A stretch of 64,000 nt of DNA, taken from positions 124,001 to 188,000 of the forward strand of contig JABSOM010000006.1 of NCBI GenBank assembly GCA_013215945.1. The letters are read 5' to 3'. The notes beneath the pieces are model-generated. The model was given only the letters and a program-made list of their open reading frames with translations. It did not search any database and was not told where the DNA came from. How positions within the stretch are numbered: position 1 is the first letter of the stretch; every line of letters starts with the position of its first letter. Both the position numbers and the translations under genes were made by a program. Shown here one piece after another: positions 46,499 to 55,309 of this stretch. This DNA comes from Campylobacteraceae bacterium (GTDB taxonomy: Bacteria > Campylobacterota > Campylobacteria > Campylobacterales > Arcobacteraceae).

Positions 46499-47452
46499 AT
46501 GAATAAAAAATTAGCAACTATTGTTTTAGCAGGTGCAATATCAATTCCAGCTTTCGCGGCAGAATTTATAACAATTGGTACTGGTGGAGTTACTGGTGTT
46601 TATTACCCACTAGGTGGATCAATTTGTAGATTAGTAAATAAAGGTAAAAAAGAGCATGGGGTTAGATGTTCTGTAGAATCAACTGGTGGGTCAACGTATA
46701 ACTTGAATACAATTAGAGCTGGCGAATTAGATATGGGTGTTGCACAAGCGGATTGGCAATATCATGCATACAATGGTAGTGATAAATTTAAAGCAAATGG
46801 TGCAGATAAAAACTTAAGAGCTGTATTCTCTGTACATTCAGAGCCTTTTACTGTTATTGCAAGAGCTGATTCTGGAATTAAAACACTTGCTGATTTAAAA
46901 GGTAAAAGAGTTAATATTGGAAATCCTGGTTCTGGTAGTAGAAGTACTATGGAAGTTGTAATGAAAGCAAATGGTTGGACAAAATCTGACTTTAAATTAG
47001 CAGGTGAATTAAAAGCATCTGAGCAATCAAAAGCACTTTGTGATAATAAAATTGATGCAATGATTTATGTTGTTGGACATCCATCTGGAGCGATTAAAGA
47101 AGCAACTACTACTTGTGATAGTAAAGTAGTTTCATTTGAAGGACCAAATTTAGAGAAAATGCTTGCTGCTCATCCTTACTATGGAAAAGATATTGTTCCT
47201 GGTGGAATGTACAGAGGAAACCCTGATGATATTAATACATTCTCAATGGCTGCAACATTTGTAACTTCTTCAAAAATTTCTGAAAAAGTTGTTTATAATG
47301 TAGTTAAAGCAGTATTTGAAAACTTTGAAGCATTTAAAAAACTTCACCCAGCATTTACTAATCTTACTAAAGAAGCAATGATTAAAAATGGTTTATCAGC
47401 TCCTTTACATAGAGGCGCAATCAAATATTATAAAGAAGCAGGTTTACTGTAA
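46499..47452 (+). CDS. TAXI-family TRAP transporter solute-binding protein
   Basis: A 317-residue periplasmic binding protein. Signal peptide about 1-20 (AxA cleavage at FAA), then the TAXI family signature [20 protein letters not shown] and the paired [11 protein letters not shown] and DMGVAQADW blocks, [20 protein letters not shown], and a C-terminal helical part. TAXI proteins bind glutamate, 2-oxoglutarate or related acids; the ligand here is unknown. The ribosome site AAAGGAG is strong. It heads the operon with the fused permease and a small membrane protein. Confidence 0.93.
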   Translation: MNKKLATIVLAGAISIPAFAAEFITIGTGGVTGVYYPLGGSICRLVNKGKKEHGVRCSVESTGGSTYNLNTIRAGELDMGVAQADWQYHAYNGSDKFKANGADKNLRAVFSVHSEPFTVIARADSGIKTLADLKGKRVNIGNPGSGSRSTMEVVMKANGWTKSDFKLAGELKASEQSKALCDNKIDAMIYVVGHPSGAIKEATTTCDSKVVSFEGPNLEKMLAAHPYYGKDIVPGGMYRGNPDDINTFSMAATFVTSSKISEKVVYNVVKAVFENFEAFKKLHPAFTNLTKEAMIKNGLSAPLHRGAIKYYKEAGLL

Positions 47453-47476
47453 GCCCAGCTTTCATTAAACTTACAC

Positions 47477-47500
47477 GTAAGGGAAAGAAATTTCCCTTAC
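47477..47500 (+). other. GAAA-loop hairpin between TRAP binding protein and permease genes
   Basis: A 10-base-pair perfect stem (47477-47486 and 47491-47500) with a GAAA tetraloop follows the binding-protein stop. Such hairpins commonly raise binding-protein mRNA stability or partly terminate, giving more binding protein than permease. The remaining gap before the permease gene is AT-rich. Confidence 0.6.
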
Positions 47501-47578
47501 AAAATTAATTTTTAAAATTCATTTCGTTTATTTGTCACATCTTTGAGATTTAAAAATTCATTTTCATAAGGAGTATTT

Positions 47579-50158
47579 ATGAATGAAGAAAAAAAACCTG
47601 AACTTTCTGGTGCAGAAATAGCAGCAGAATCAGAATCAGGAGGAAGAACACCCTCTAACCCTAATTTAGCTAATTTTATTGTTTATTTAGCGCTAGCATG
47701 GTCTGTATTCCAACTATATGTTTCATCCCCTTTGGTATTAGAGTTTACACCATGGATGAATGCCGATGTTGTTAAAAGAATTCACTTAATGTTTGCAGGT
47801 TTTCTTGCTTATATGAGTTATTTGCCATTAAAAAATTCTCCAAAACACTATGTTCCTATTACTGACTGGATTATGGGAATATTATTATTATTATGTGTTT
47901 CTTATTTAATTTACAATCAAGTATGGAATTCAGAAGTATTTGAAATGAGATTAGGAGTTCCAAATCAACTTGATTTAATTACATCTCTTATTGGTTTAGG
48001 GTTATTACTTGAAGCTGCAAGAAGATCACTTGGCCCTCCTCTTATGATAGTTGCGCTTTGTGCTTTAGTTTATGCATATTTTGGTTTAGGCGATTATGGT
48101 GGAGCTTCAATTAATAAAATTGTTTCTCATATGTGGATTACAACAGAAGGTACCTTTGGTATTGCTATTGGTGTATCTGCCACTATGGTTTTCTTATTTG
48201 TACTTTTTGGTGCACTTTTAGAGCAAGCAGGAGCAGGTAATTATTTTATTAGAGTTGCTTTCTCATTAATGGGTCACTTTAAAGGTGGACCTGCTAAAGC
48301 TGCTGTTGTATCTTCTGCGATGACGGGAATGATTTCTGGTTCTTCAATTGCAAATGTTGTTACAACAGGAACGTTTACTATTCCGTTGATGAAAAAAGTT
48401 GGGTTTTCGGCTGAAAAAGCAGGTGCTATTGAAGTTGCTGCTTCGACCAACGGGCAATTAACTCCTCCAATTATGGGAGCTGCCGCTTTTTTAATGGTTG
48501 AATATGTAGGAATTCCTTTTGTAGAGATTATTAAACATGCCTTTTTACCTGCAATTATTTCTTATATCGCACTTATTTATATTGTGCATTTGGAAGCAAT
48601 GAAGATGGATATGAAAGGTTTACCTAGAGTACATTTCATGACTAAAAAAGCAAAAATGATTGGTGTTTTATCTGTTATTATTATAATTAGTTTTTTAATG
48701 TATGTGCTCCCTCCTGTTATAGCATTTATTAAAATGACTATGGGTGATGATACTTTTATTTCTATTTTAGTTTTAATTCTAATTTCTTATGTAACGTTGG
48801 TGTATTTATCATCTAAGGTACCTGATTTAACAGATGATGATATTGTTGAATTACCGGAAGTTGGACTTACTGTTAAATCAGGTTTCCATTATTTATTACC
48901 TATTGTTGTTTTGGTTTGGTTATTAACAGTTGAAAGACTAAGCCCCGATTTATCAGCATTTTGGGCATCTATTTTTATGATATTTATAGTTCTTACTCAA
49001 AAACCATTAATGGACTTTTTTAGAAAAGAAGAGACTATTTTTGGAAGAATGGGTGAGAGTATTTACGATCTTAAAGAAGGTCTTGTAAATGGTGCTAAAA
49101 ATATGATTGGGATTGGAGTTGCTACTGCAGTTGCTGGAATTATTGTTGGAACAGTTACCTTAACAGGTGTTGGACAAGTGGTAATTGGATTAGTAGAGAC
49201 TATTTCTGGCGGAAATATTTTCTTAATTTTATTATTAACTGCAATCATTTCACTTATTCTTGGAATGGGATTACCTACAACTGCTAACTATATTGTAGTT
49301 TCTAGTTTAATGGCTCCTGTAATTGTAAGTTTAGGAGCAGCTAATGATATTGCTATTCCTTTAATTGCAGCGCATATGTTTGTATTTTATTTTGGTATTC
49401 TAGCCGATGATACACCACCTGTCGGGCTTGCCGCCTTTGCAGCCGCAGCCATATCAGGTGGAGATCCAATTAAAACAGGTATTCAAGGTTTTACTTATGA
49501 TATAAGGACTGCTTTATTACCATTTATGTTTATATTTAATACACAGTTATTAATGATAGGGATTGAAAATACTTTTGATTTTATTGTAGTAGTAATTACA
49601 GCCATTGTGGGAATGATGCTCTTTGCAGCAGCAACTCAAGGCTTCTGGTTGGTTAGAAATAAATGGTGGGAAACACTATTATTATTAGCAATAACATTCT
49701 TAATGTTTAGACCAGGATATATTTGGGACAAGGTACAAGCACCTTTTGAAAACAGACCAGGGTCTGAAATCTTCCAAATTGCGGGAACTATGCCTGCTGG
49801 TTCTACTTTAGAATTCACGGTAAAAGGAGAAACAATTGATGGAGATGAAAGAGTTTTTACTTTTGGACTTCCTTTATCAGAAGGTAAAAATGGAAAAGAA
49901 AGATTAGATGGTACTGGTTTTATGTTGGATAATATGTTTGGACCAATGGAAGTAGCAATGGTTAATCCAGGGCATAATAAACAAGTACAAGCGATGAAAA
50001 CTGCTGGTGTTGATAGCGGATGGATTGTTCAATCCGTAAGAGTTAAAACAGACAGATTACCAAAACAAATTGTTTTAATTCCTGTTTTTGCATTTTTATT
50101 CTTCATGGCATGGATGCAACTAAAACGTAAAAAAAGACAAGAAGAACAAAAATCTTAA
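47579..50158 (+). CDS. TRAP transporter fused 4TM/12TM permease with C-terminal DUF3394 domain
   Basis: An 859-residue membrane protein carrying small (about 30-180) and large (about 190-690) TRAP permease units in one chain, typical of TAXI systems. The large unit shows GALLEQAGAGNYFIRVA, AKAAVVSSAMTGMISGSS and LGMGLPTTANYIVVSSLMAP. After residue about 730 there is a non-membrane domain (GSTLEFTVKGETIDGDERV ...) that fits the DUF3394 extension, ending in a last helix and a lysine-rich tail. It is energised by an ion gradient and depends on the adjacent TAXI binding protein. Confidence 0.93.
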   Translation: MNEEKKPELSGAEIAAESESGGRTPSNPNLANFIVYLALAWSVFQLYVSSPLVLEFTPWMNADVVKRIHLMFAGFLAYMSYLPLKNSPKHYVPITDWIMGILLLLCVSYLIYNQVWNSEVFEMRLGVPNQLDLITSLIGLGLLLEAARRSLGPPLMIVALCALVYAYFGLGDYGGASINKIVSHMWITTEGTFGIAIGVSATMVFLFVLFGALLEQAGAGNYFIRVAFSLMGHFKGGPAKAAVVSSAMTGMISGSSIANVVTTGTFTIPLMKKVGFSAEKAGAIEVAASTNGQLTPPIMGAAAFLMVEYVGIPFVEIIKHAFLPAIISYIALIYIVHLEAMKMDMKGLPRVHFMTKKAKMIGVLSVIIIISFLMYVLPPVIAFIKMTMGDDTFISILVLILISYVTLVYLSSKVPDLTDDDIVELPEVGLTVKSGFHYLLPIVVLVWLLTVERLSPDLSAFWASIFMIFIVLTQKPLMDFFRKEETIFGRMGESIYDLKEGLVNGAKNMIGIGVATAVAGIIVGTVTLTGVGQVVIGLVETISGGNIFLILLLTAIISLILGMGLPTTANYIVVSSLMAPVIVSLGAANDIAIPLIAAHMFVFYFGILADDTPPVGLAAFAAAAISGGDPIKTGIQGFTYDIRTALLPFMFIFNTQLLMIGIENTFDFIVVVITAIVGMMLFAAATQGFWLVRNKWWETLLLLAITFLMFRPGYIWDKVQAPFENRPGSEIFQIAGTMPAGSTLEFTVKGETIDGDERVFTFGLPLSEGKNGKERLDGTGFMLDNMFGPMEVAMVNPGHNKQVQAMKTAGVDSGWIVQSVRVKTDRLPKQIVLIPVFAFLFFMAWMQLKRKKRQEEQKS

Positions 50159-50173
50159 AAAGAAGGATTTAAT

Positions 50174-50449
50174 ATGATTGAGTGGATTATACTTGTTGGT
50201 ATTGCAGTTGCAATGTATGTAATTATTTATAAGTACGAACAAAAGATGAACAAAATGCAAGAATTAATTGATGAGAATCGAAAGAATATTGATTCAAATA
50301 GAGACAGTATTCAAAACAATCAAGATAAAATCGTGAAAAATCATTCACGATTGGATGATCATTATAACCATATTGAGAAATTATGGGTTTCTTCTCCTAA
50401 AAAGAAAAAAAAGAAAAAAGAAGAGAGTTCAGAGGATAAAAGCCTTTAA
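50174..50449 (+). CDS. Small membrane protein with coiled coil, TRAP operon
   Basis: A 91-residue protein of unrecognised family. Residues about 3-21 form one membrane helix; residues about 25-70 are a heptad-like coiled coil rich in Asn, Asp and Lys (DENRKNIDSNRDSIQNNQDK), and the tail is a run of lysines followed by acidic residues. It lies 15 bases after the permease with an AAGGA ribosome site and before the operon terminator, so it is expressed with the transporter. An accessory or scaffolding role is conjecture. Confidence 0.7.
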   Translation: MIEWIILVGIAVAMYVIIYKYEQKMNKMQELIDENRKNIDSNRDSIQNNQDKIVKNHSRLDDHYNHIEKLWVSSPKKKKKKKEESSEDKSL

Positions 50450-50469
50450 TCTTTCTCTCTTATAAATCT

Positions 50470-50503
50470 AAGCCTAGTTATTTTATAACTAGGCTTTTTT
50501 TTT
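50470..50503 (+). terminator. Strong terminator of the TAXI TRAP operon
   Basis: A 12-base-pair stem (50470-50481 and 50485-50496, loop TTT) around AAGCCTAGTTAT runs into a T tract ending at 50503. It separates the TRAP operon from the GntR-aminotransferase-BKACE operon. Confidence 0.9.
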
Positions 50504-50615
50504 CTATTTTTTTTACCTACTATACTTACCTTTATTAGGAAACTAAAGTCCTCAACAAATCCTATTTAATTATTATTTTTAATTTAAAGTATTTTTAAGC
50601 AAAAAGAGCCTAAAA

Positions 50616-50646
50616 TTGTCGACAATAATATATATATTGTCGACAA
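50616..50646 (+). promoter_or_regulatory. Twin palindromic operators TTGTCGACAA of the GntR operon
   Basis: Two perfect copies of the 10-base palindrome TTGTCGACAA lie at 50616-50625 and 50637-50646, centred 21 bases (two helical turns) apart. The first abuts a TAAAAT that could be the -10 box; the second ends 11 bases before the GntR ATG. TnGTnnnACnA-like palindromes are typical operators of FCD-type GntR proteins, so autorepression is likely. GTCGAC is rare in such AT-rich DNA; I saw no other copy in the intergenic gaps I inspected. Confidence 0.8.
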
Positions 50647-50657
50647 AAGGAAATACT

Positions 50658-51296
50658 ATGTCCCTTAAAATAAAGGACAATTTAAAAAACATGATAGTGG
50701 ATTATATTTTTGAAGCCATACTTAATAATGAATTCAAAAGTAAAGATCAAATAAAAGAAACCCACCTAGCAAATAAGTTAAAAGTAAGTAGAGCCCCAAT
50801 AAGAGAAGCTTTTTCACATTTGGTAAGTTTAGGAATTCTTGAGCAAATAGAAAAAAGAGGTGTATTTGTAAAAGAAATTAATAAACAAGATATTATTGAT
50901 ACCTATGAAGCAAAAGGAATAATAGAAGGTTTTTTAGCAACCTCTTTTATTACACATGCAACTAAAAAAGATTATGATTTATTAAATGCTTATGTAATAA
51001 AGATGAGTAAAAATACCAACAGTGAAAAAGATATTGCTGGTATTGGAACTCTTTTTCATAAACATTATTTAAAGTACGCTAAAAATCTTCTTTTATTAAA
51101 TGAATTGGAAAAACTAAATAAAAAGTCTCATTTACTTTTTTCAAAAAATCTTTCAAAATTATATTCAAGAGAAGAAATAAAACAAAGACATCAATTAATT
51201 GCAGATGCTTTGATAAGCAAAAATACACAAAACATTGAAAATACAATAAAAGAACACTATTTCCATACAGGAAATAAGATTATTTTATTACGTTAA
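50658..51296 (+). CDS. GntR-family (FCD) transcriptional regulator
   Basis: A 212-residue regulator from the ATG at 50658 (AAGGAAAT upstream; the TTG at 50616 lies inside the operator and is rejected). Winged helix at about 1-70, with the GntR recognition block KLKVSRAPIREAFSHLVSLG, then an all-helical FCD ligand domain with conserved metal-site histidines (FHKHY and HQLIADAL regions). The two upstream palindromes point to autoregulation. It is followed by an aminotransferase after 9 bases, so it probably controls that operon in response to its substrate. Confidence 0.9.
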   Translation: MSLKIKDNLKNMIVDYIFEAILNNEFKSKDQIKETHLANKLKVSRAPIREAFSHLVSLGILEQIEKRGVFVKEINKQDIIDTYEAKGIIEGFLATSFITHATKKDYDLLNAYVIKMSKNTNSEKDIAGIGTLFHKHYLKYAKNLLLLNELEKLNKKSHLLFSKNLSKLYSREEIKQRHQLIADALISKNTQNIENTIKEHYFHTGNKIILLR

Positions 51297-51305
51297 GGAT
51301 AAAAC

Positions 51306-52652
51306 ATGAGTTCAAAATATATTTTACAAAGAAGTTTAAAAGCAGATCTTCCTGTTGCTGTAAAAGGTGATGGTATTTATCTCATTGATGAAAATGGGAA
51401 AAGATACTTAGATGGTTCCTCAGGTGCCGCCGTATCTTGTTTAGGACATAGCAATCAAAATATTAAAGATGCCATAATAAAACAGTTAGATGCTTTACCT
51501 TATGCACATACTTCTTTTATGACGTCTAAACCAGCAGAAGAATTAGCACAAATGCTTATCTCTAGAGCTCCTGATAATTTTGATAAGGTTTATTTTTTAA
51601 CGGGAGGTTCTGAAGCAGTTGAAACGGCTTTAAAACTAGTAAGACAGTATCATCTTGAAAATAAGGAACCACAGCGTAAAAATATTATTGCGCGCTTACA
51701 AAGTTATCATGGAAATACGCTGGCCACTTTAGCAACAGGTGGAAATATAAAAAGAAAAGAAGCTTTTCTACCATATCTGCCTACATGTATGCACCATATT
51801 GACCCCGTTTATGCTTACAGACTTAAAAAAGACAATGAAAGTTTGAGCGAATATGGTTTGAGAGCTGCTAATTTATTAGAAGAAAAAATCTTAGAATTAG
51901 GAGCCCATACTGTATCCGCATTTATTTTTGAACCTTTAGTTGGTTCAACCCTAGGTGCTGTTGAAGCACCTCTGTCTTATTATAAAAGAGTAAGAGAAAT
52001 CTGCGATAAATATGGAGTATTACTTGTATTTGATGAAATCATGTGTGGAACAGGAAGAACGGGATATTTATTTGCAAGTGAATATACCCATGTCAAACCA
52101 GATTTAATTACTATTGCTAAAGGAATTGGTGCTGGTTATCAGCCCTTAGCTGCTTGTTTAATTTCTAAAAAAATTTGTAAAGCTATTGAAGAAGGTTCTG
52201 GAGATTTTTCTCATGGACATACTTATATTGCACATGCAACAGCTTGTGCTGCAGGAATTGCTGTTTTAAAAGAATTTGAGAATGAAAATTTATTAGAAAA
52301 TGTTCAAAAAATGGGGCATTATTTAAAAAGCACCTTAGAAAAAAGATTTTTTAATCACAAGCATGTAGGAGATATCAGAGGAAGAGGTTTATTTATTGGT
52401 TTAGAGCTTGTAAAAAACAGAAAAACAAAAGAATGTTTTGATCCCAAACATAAACTTTTTGCACATATAAAATCAACAGCAAAAAACTTAGGATTACTTT
52501 GTTATCCAATGGGTGGAACTAACTTTGGAAAAGAAGGTGACCACATTTTATTAGCACCTCCTTTTATAATTAATAAAGAACAAGTTTTAGAACTCGTTGA
52601 TATTTTAGAAAAAGCAATTAATCAAAGTTTAGAAGAAAAAGGTTTAGTATGA
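51306..52652 (+). CDS. Class III (omega-amino acid type) aminotransferase
   Basis: A 448-residue PLP enzyme of fold type I, class III. Marks are YLDGSSGAAVSCLGH near the start, LTGGSEAVETALKL (about 98-111), the DEIMCGTGRTGYLF block after the PLP-pyridine aspartate, the PLP-binding lysine K272 in TIAKGIGAGYQP and a HGHTYIAHATACAAG block. Class III enzymes act on terminal amino groups (beta-alanine, GABA, taurine, polyamines) or beta-amino acids. Pairing with a beta-keto acid cleavage enzyme four bases overlapped downstream suggests the product is a beta-keto acid, so a beta-amino acid substrate is plausible. Confidence 0.9.
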   Translation: MSSKYILQRSLKADLPVAVKGDGIYLIDENGKRYLDGSSGAAVSCLGHSNQNIKDAIIKQLDALPYAHTSFMTSKPAEELAQMLISRAPDNFDKVYFLTGGSEAVETALKLVRQYHLENKEPQRKNIIARLQSYHGNTLATLATGGNIKRKEAFLPYLPTCMHHIDPVYAYRLKKDNESLSEYGLRAANLLEEKILELGAHTVSAFIFEPLVGSTLGAVEAPLSYYKRVREICDKYGVLLVFDEIMCGTGRTGYLFASEYTHVKPDLITIAKGIGAGYQPLAACLISKKICKAIEEGSGDFSHGHTYIAHATACAAGIAVLKEFENENLLENVQKMGHYLKSTLEKRFFNHKHVGDIRGRGLFIGLELVKNRKTKECFDPKHKLFAHIKSTAKNLGLLCYPMGGTNFGKEGDHILLAPPFIINKEQVLELVDILEKAINQSLEEKGLV

Positions 52653-53485
52653 ATGCAGGAATAATGGTAGCACCTAATGGGGCAAGGTTATTACAAGATG
52701 AACATGAAGCTTTACCCTTAAAAGAAGAGCATATTGCAAATACGGCTTATGAATGTGAACAAGCAGGAGCGCAAGCAATACATTTACATGTAAGAGCCGA
52801 TAATTTCAAACATATTTTAGATGTAAAAAAATATCAAGATACAACAAAAGCTATAAAAAAACTTTGTTCAAAAGATTTTATCATACAAGCTACTACAGAA
52901 GCAGTTGGAATGTATAAAGCAAATGAAATGATATCCTTAATAAAAGAGTTAAAACCACAGGCAACATCTGTTGCAATTAGAGAGCTTATTTTAAATGATA
53001 CAAAAGAAGAACTGCATGCTGCAAAAGATTTTTATTCTTTTGCAAGAGAAGAAAATATTGGGGTTCAGCATATTTTATATTCGATTGAAGATGTCAAACG
53101 TTTTGCGAATCTTTTGGAGCGAGAAATCATTCAAGGAAATAAACACAGTATTTTATTTGTCTTGGGACGTTATGCAAAAGATCAGCGCTGTGATGCTAAA
53201 GATTTAATTCCGTATTTACAAAGTTTAAAAGACTTGTCTTTAGAAAAAGATGTACATTGGATGTTATGTGCTTTTGGAGAAATGGAAATTCCTTCTTTAT
53301 CAGCAGCTGCTGTTTTAGGAGGGCATAATAGAATTGGTTTCGAAAACTCAAGAAAACTTCCTAATGGAGATATAGCCTTAAGTAATCAAAAACAAGTAGA
53401 ATATTTAAGAAATCAATTAAAAGCCTTAAATATTAAAAAAGTGTCAACACAAAATATGAGAGAAATATTAGGAATATTTAAATAA
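52649..53485 (+). CDS. Beta-keto acid cleavage enzyme (BKACE, DUF849)
   Basis: A 278-residue TIM-barrel metal enzyme of the Kce/BKACE family, which converts a beta-keto acid plus acetyl-CoA to acetoacetate plus a shorter acyl-CoA. The zinc-site histidines H45 and H47 are in AIHLHVRA; VAPNGARL and the C-terminal GGHNRIGFEN are also family motifs. The usual aspartate after HLHVR is replaced by alanine here (RADN), a small deviation. The start overlaps the aminotransferase stop by four bases. The keto acid substrate is not predictable, but acetoacetate would be expected as product and the genes to use it lie within 10 kb. Confidence 0.85.
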   Translation: MNAGIMVAPNGARLLQDEHEALPLKEEHIANTAYECEQAGAQAIHLHVRADNFKHILDVKKYQDTTKAIKKLCSKDFIIQATTEAVGMYKANEMISLIKELKPQATSVAIRELILNDTKEELHAAKDFYSFAREENIGVQHILYSIEDVKRFANLLEREIIQGNKHSILFVLGRYAKDQRCDAKDLIPYLQSLKDLSLEKDVHWMLCAFGEMEIPSLSAAAVLGGHNRIGFENSRKLPNGDIALSNQKQVEYLRNQLKALNIKKVSTQNMREILGIFK

Positions 53486-53494
53486 ATTCCTAAT

Positions 53495-54139
53495 TTATTC
53501 TACTTCAAACATATAACCTCGATTAGAAGAAGCAAGAATGTAGGTTTTTTCGAATTTTTTTCTTAATCTTTTAATCAGTGTTCTAATAGCATCCAAAGAA
53601 GCATAGTTTCCTTCCCAAACATAGTTTTGTATGTTCTCATAAGAAACAATTTCATTTTTATTTCTTAAAAATAAATTCATTAATAAATTCTCTTTTTGTG
53701 TCAATTGGCTTTTTTTATTTTCAATACTAATACAACTCTCTGAAAAAGAAAAATAACAATTTTTATCAAAAGCTACTGTTTTTTTAGTAATATTACACAG
53801 TTTATCTACTTTAATTTCTAGTTCATCGATAAAAAAAGGTTTTTTTAAATAATCATTACAACCAAAATCATAGGATTCTTTAATAATATCTAATTCTACG
53901 GTTGCTGAAATAATAATAACAGGAACATCATCATAATATTCTCTTATTTTTTTAAGAATTTTAATACCATTAACATTAGGAACATTAATATCTAAAATAA
54001 AACAAGAATATCCATTTGTGATATTAGAATAGGCTTCTTTTCCATCAATAAAAGAGTCTACTTGATAACCTTTTAATTCAAATTTTAGAATAATGGTTTC
54101 ATTTAATGTTTTGTTATCTTCTAATAATAGTATTTTCAT
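53495..54139 (-). CDS. OmpR-type response regulator of a cytosolic two-component pair
   Basis: A 214-residue regulator with receiver domain (acidic pair E7-D8, phospho-acceptor D50 in CFILDINVP, ISATVE threonine position replaced by A-T, KKPFFID lysine) and a C-terminal winged helix containing LTQKENLLMNLFLRNK and LDAIRTLIKRLRKKF. It follows the kinase gene by one base and converges with the BKACE gene at 9 bases. Position suggests that it could regulate the surrounding catabolic genes, but no target site was identified. Confidence 0.9.
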   Translation of the reverse strand: MKILLLEDNKTLNETIILKFELKGYQVDSFIDGKEAYSNITNGYSCFILDINVPNVNGIKILKKIREYYDDVPVIIISATVELDIIKESYDFGCNDYLKKPFFIDELEIKVDKLCNITKKTVAFDKNCYFSFSESCISIENKKSQLTQKENLLMNLFLRNKNEIVSYENIQNYVWEGNYASLDAIRTLIKRLRKKFEKTYILASSNRGYMFEVE

Positions 54140-54140
54140 G

Positions 54141-55256
54141 TTATTTCTCTTTACTTTTAGGAATTTTTATGGTGAAAATTGCATTGTTTTTGTCATTATG
54201 CGCAGTAATTTTCCCATGCATTTTATCTTCTATAATTATTTTTGCCATGTATAAACCAAAACCTGTACCATTTACATTGGTAGTAAAAAAAGGCTCAAAA
54301 AGCTGTTCTTTTATCTCTTCATTAATAGCCCCCGCATTGTCTTTTATTTCTATTAAATTATAATCATTACAAAAAGAAAGACGAATATTTATTTTTCCTT
54401 TAAAATCTGAGCTTTCATTGACTTTAACTATTTTGTTTTTAGCATTGTTAATAATATTCAATAACACTTGTTTCATTTCATTTTCATAACCATAAATAAA
54501 CATTTCATCTTTCACTTCTTCAAAATCAAAAATGACTTGAATATTAAAATAAAAAATCTGTTTTCCTACAATATCAAAAATATCACGTATGGCTTTTTTG
54601 ATACCAAAACTTTTTTTTAGTGTAGAAGGTTTTAAAAAGTTTCTAAAATCACTTAAGGTTTCTGACATATATTGTATTTGAATCATAGAGTCATTAACAA
54701 AATCAGACATTTTGTCTTTATTGATTTTATCCATGTTGTAATACAACTGCATTCTTTGAATTTGTGCAGAGAGTTCTACTAAAGGTTCATTCCATTGATG
54801 AGCAATAGAAGCAATCATTTCTCCCATTTCAGCAAACTTGCTTTGTTGAATTAAAAACTCTTTTTCTTTTATTCTTTCTGTAATATCATTCATCACACAG
54901 ACAATACCAGCCACTTCTCCATTAGGATGCAAAGAGACTGCTTTGTTTAAAATAAAATATAAAATTTCACCTTTATTGCTTATAAAATAGACTTCATCTT
55001 CATAAGGTTTTAAGGTACTCATAATATTTTTATCAATTATTTTATGTCTGTCAGTTACTGTTTTAGGGAAAAAGTCATAGGCAGAGTTACCTATGATTTT
55101 TTGTTTACTCGTGCCAAGAAGTTTAGCAAAAGAGGTATTACAACGAATAAACATTCCTTGCATATCTTTATAATAAACAGGATTGGGAAGGGTATCTAAT
55201 AAAACATCCTCAAAGGTTAAGTTGCCTCGTAAAGATTTTTTCTTTTTTGTTTTCAT
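54141..55256 (-). CDS. PAS-domain soluble histidine kinase
   Basis: A kinase of 371 residues from the ATG at 55254-55256 (AAAAGG six bases upstream; the ATG at 55274 lacks a site). No membrane helix or signal peptide is visible. PAS domain at about 20-125 (LLDTLPNPVYYKDMQGMFIR ... GNSAYDFFP ... VCVMNDITE), HisKA with H153 in SIAHQWNEP, then HATPase (NIINNAKNKIVK N-box, EIKDNAGAI, GTGFGLYMAK). It would sense a cytosolic signal such as redox state or a metabolite. It lies 53 bases downstream of the thiolase gene. Confidence 0.88.
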   Translation of the reverse strand: MKTKKKKSLRGNLTFEDVLLDTLPNPVYYKDMQGMFIRCNTSFAKLLGTSKQKIIGNSAYDFFPKTVTDRHKIIDKNIMSTLKPYEDEVYFISNKGEILYFILNKAVSLHPNGEVAGIVCVMNDITERIKEKEFLIQQSKFAEMGEMIASIAHQWNEPLVELSAQIQRMQLYYNMDKINKDKMSDFVNDSMIQIQYMSETLSDFRNFLKPSTLKKSFGIKKAIRDIFDIVGKQIFYFNIQVIFDFEEVKDEMFIYGYENEMKQVLLNIINNAKNKIVKVNESSDFKGKINIRLSFCNDYNLIEIKDNAGAINEEIKEQLFEPFFTTNVNGTGFGLYMAKIIIEDKMHGKITAHNDKNNAIFTIKIPKSKEK

Positions 55257-55309
55257 TACATACCTTTTTAACATTTTAGAATTATATCAAAGAGTATTTA
55301 ATAATACTA

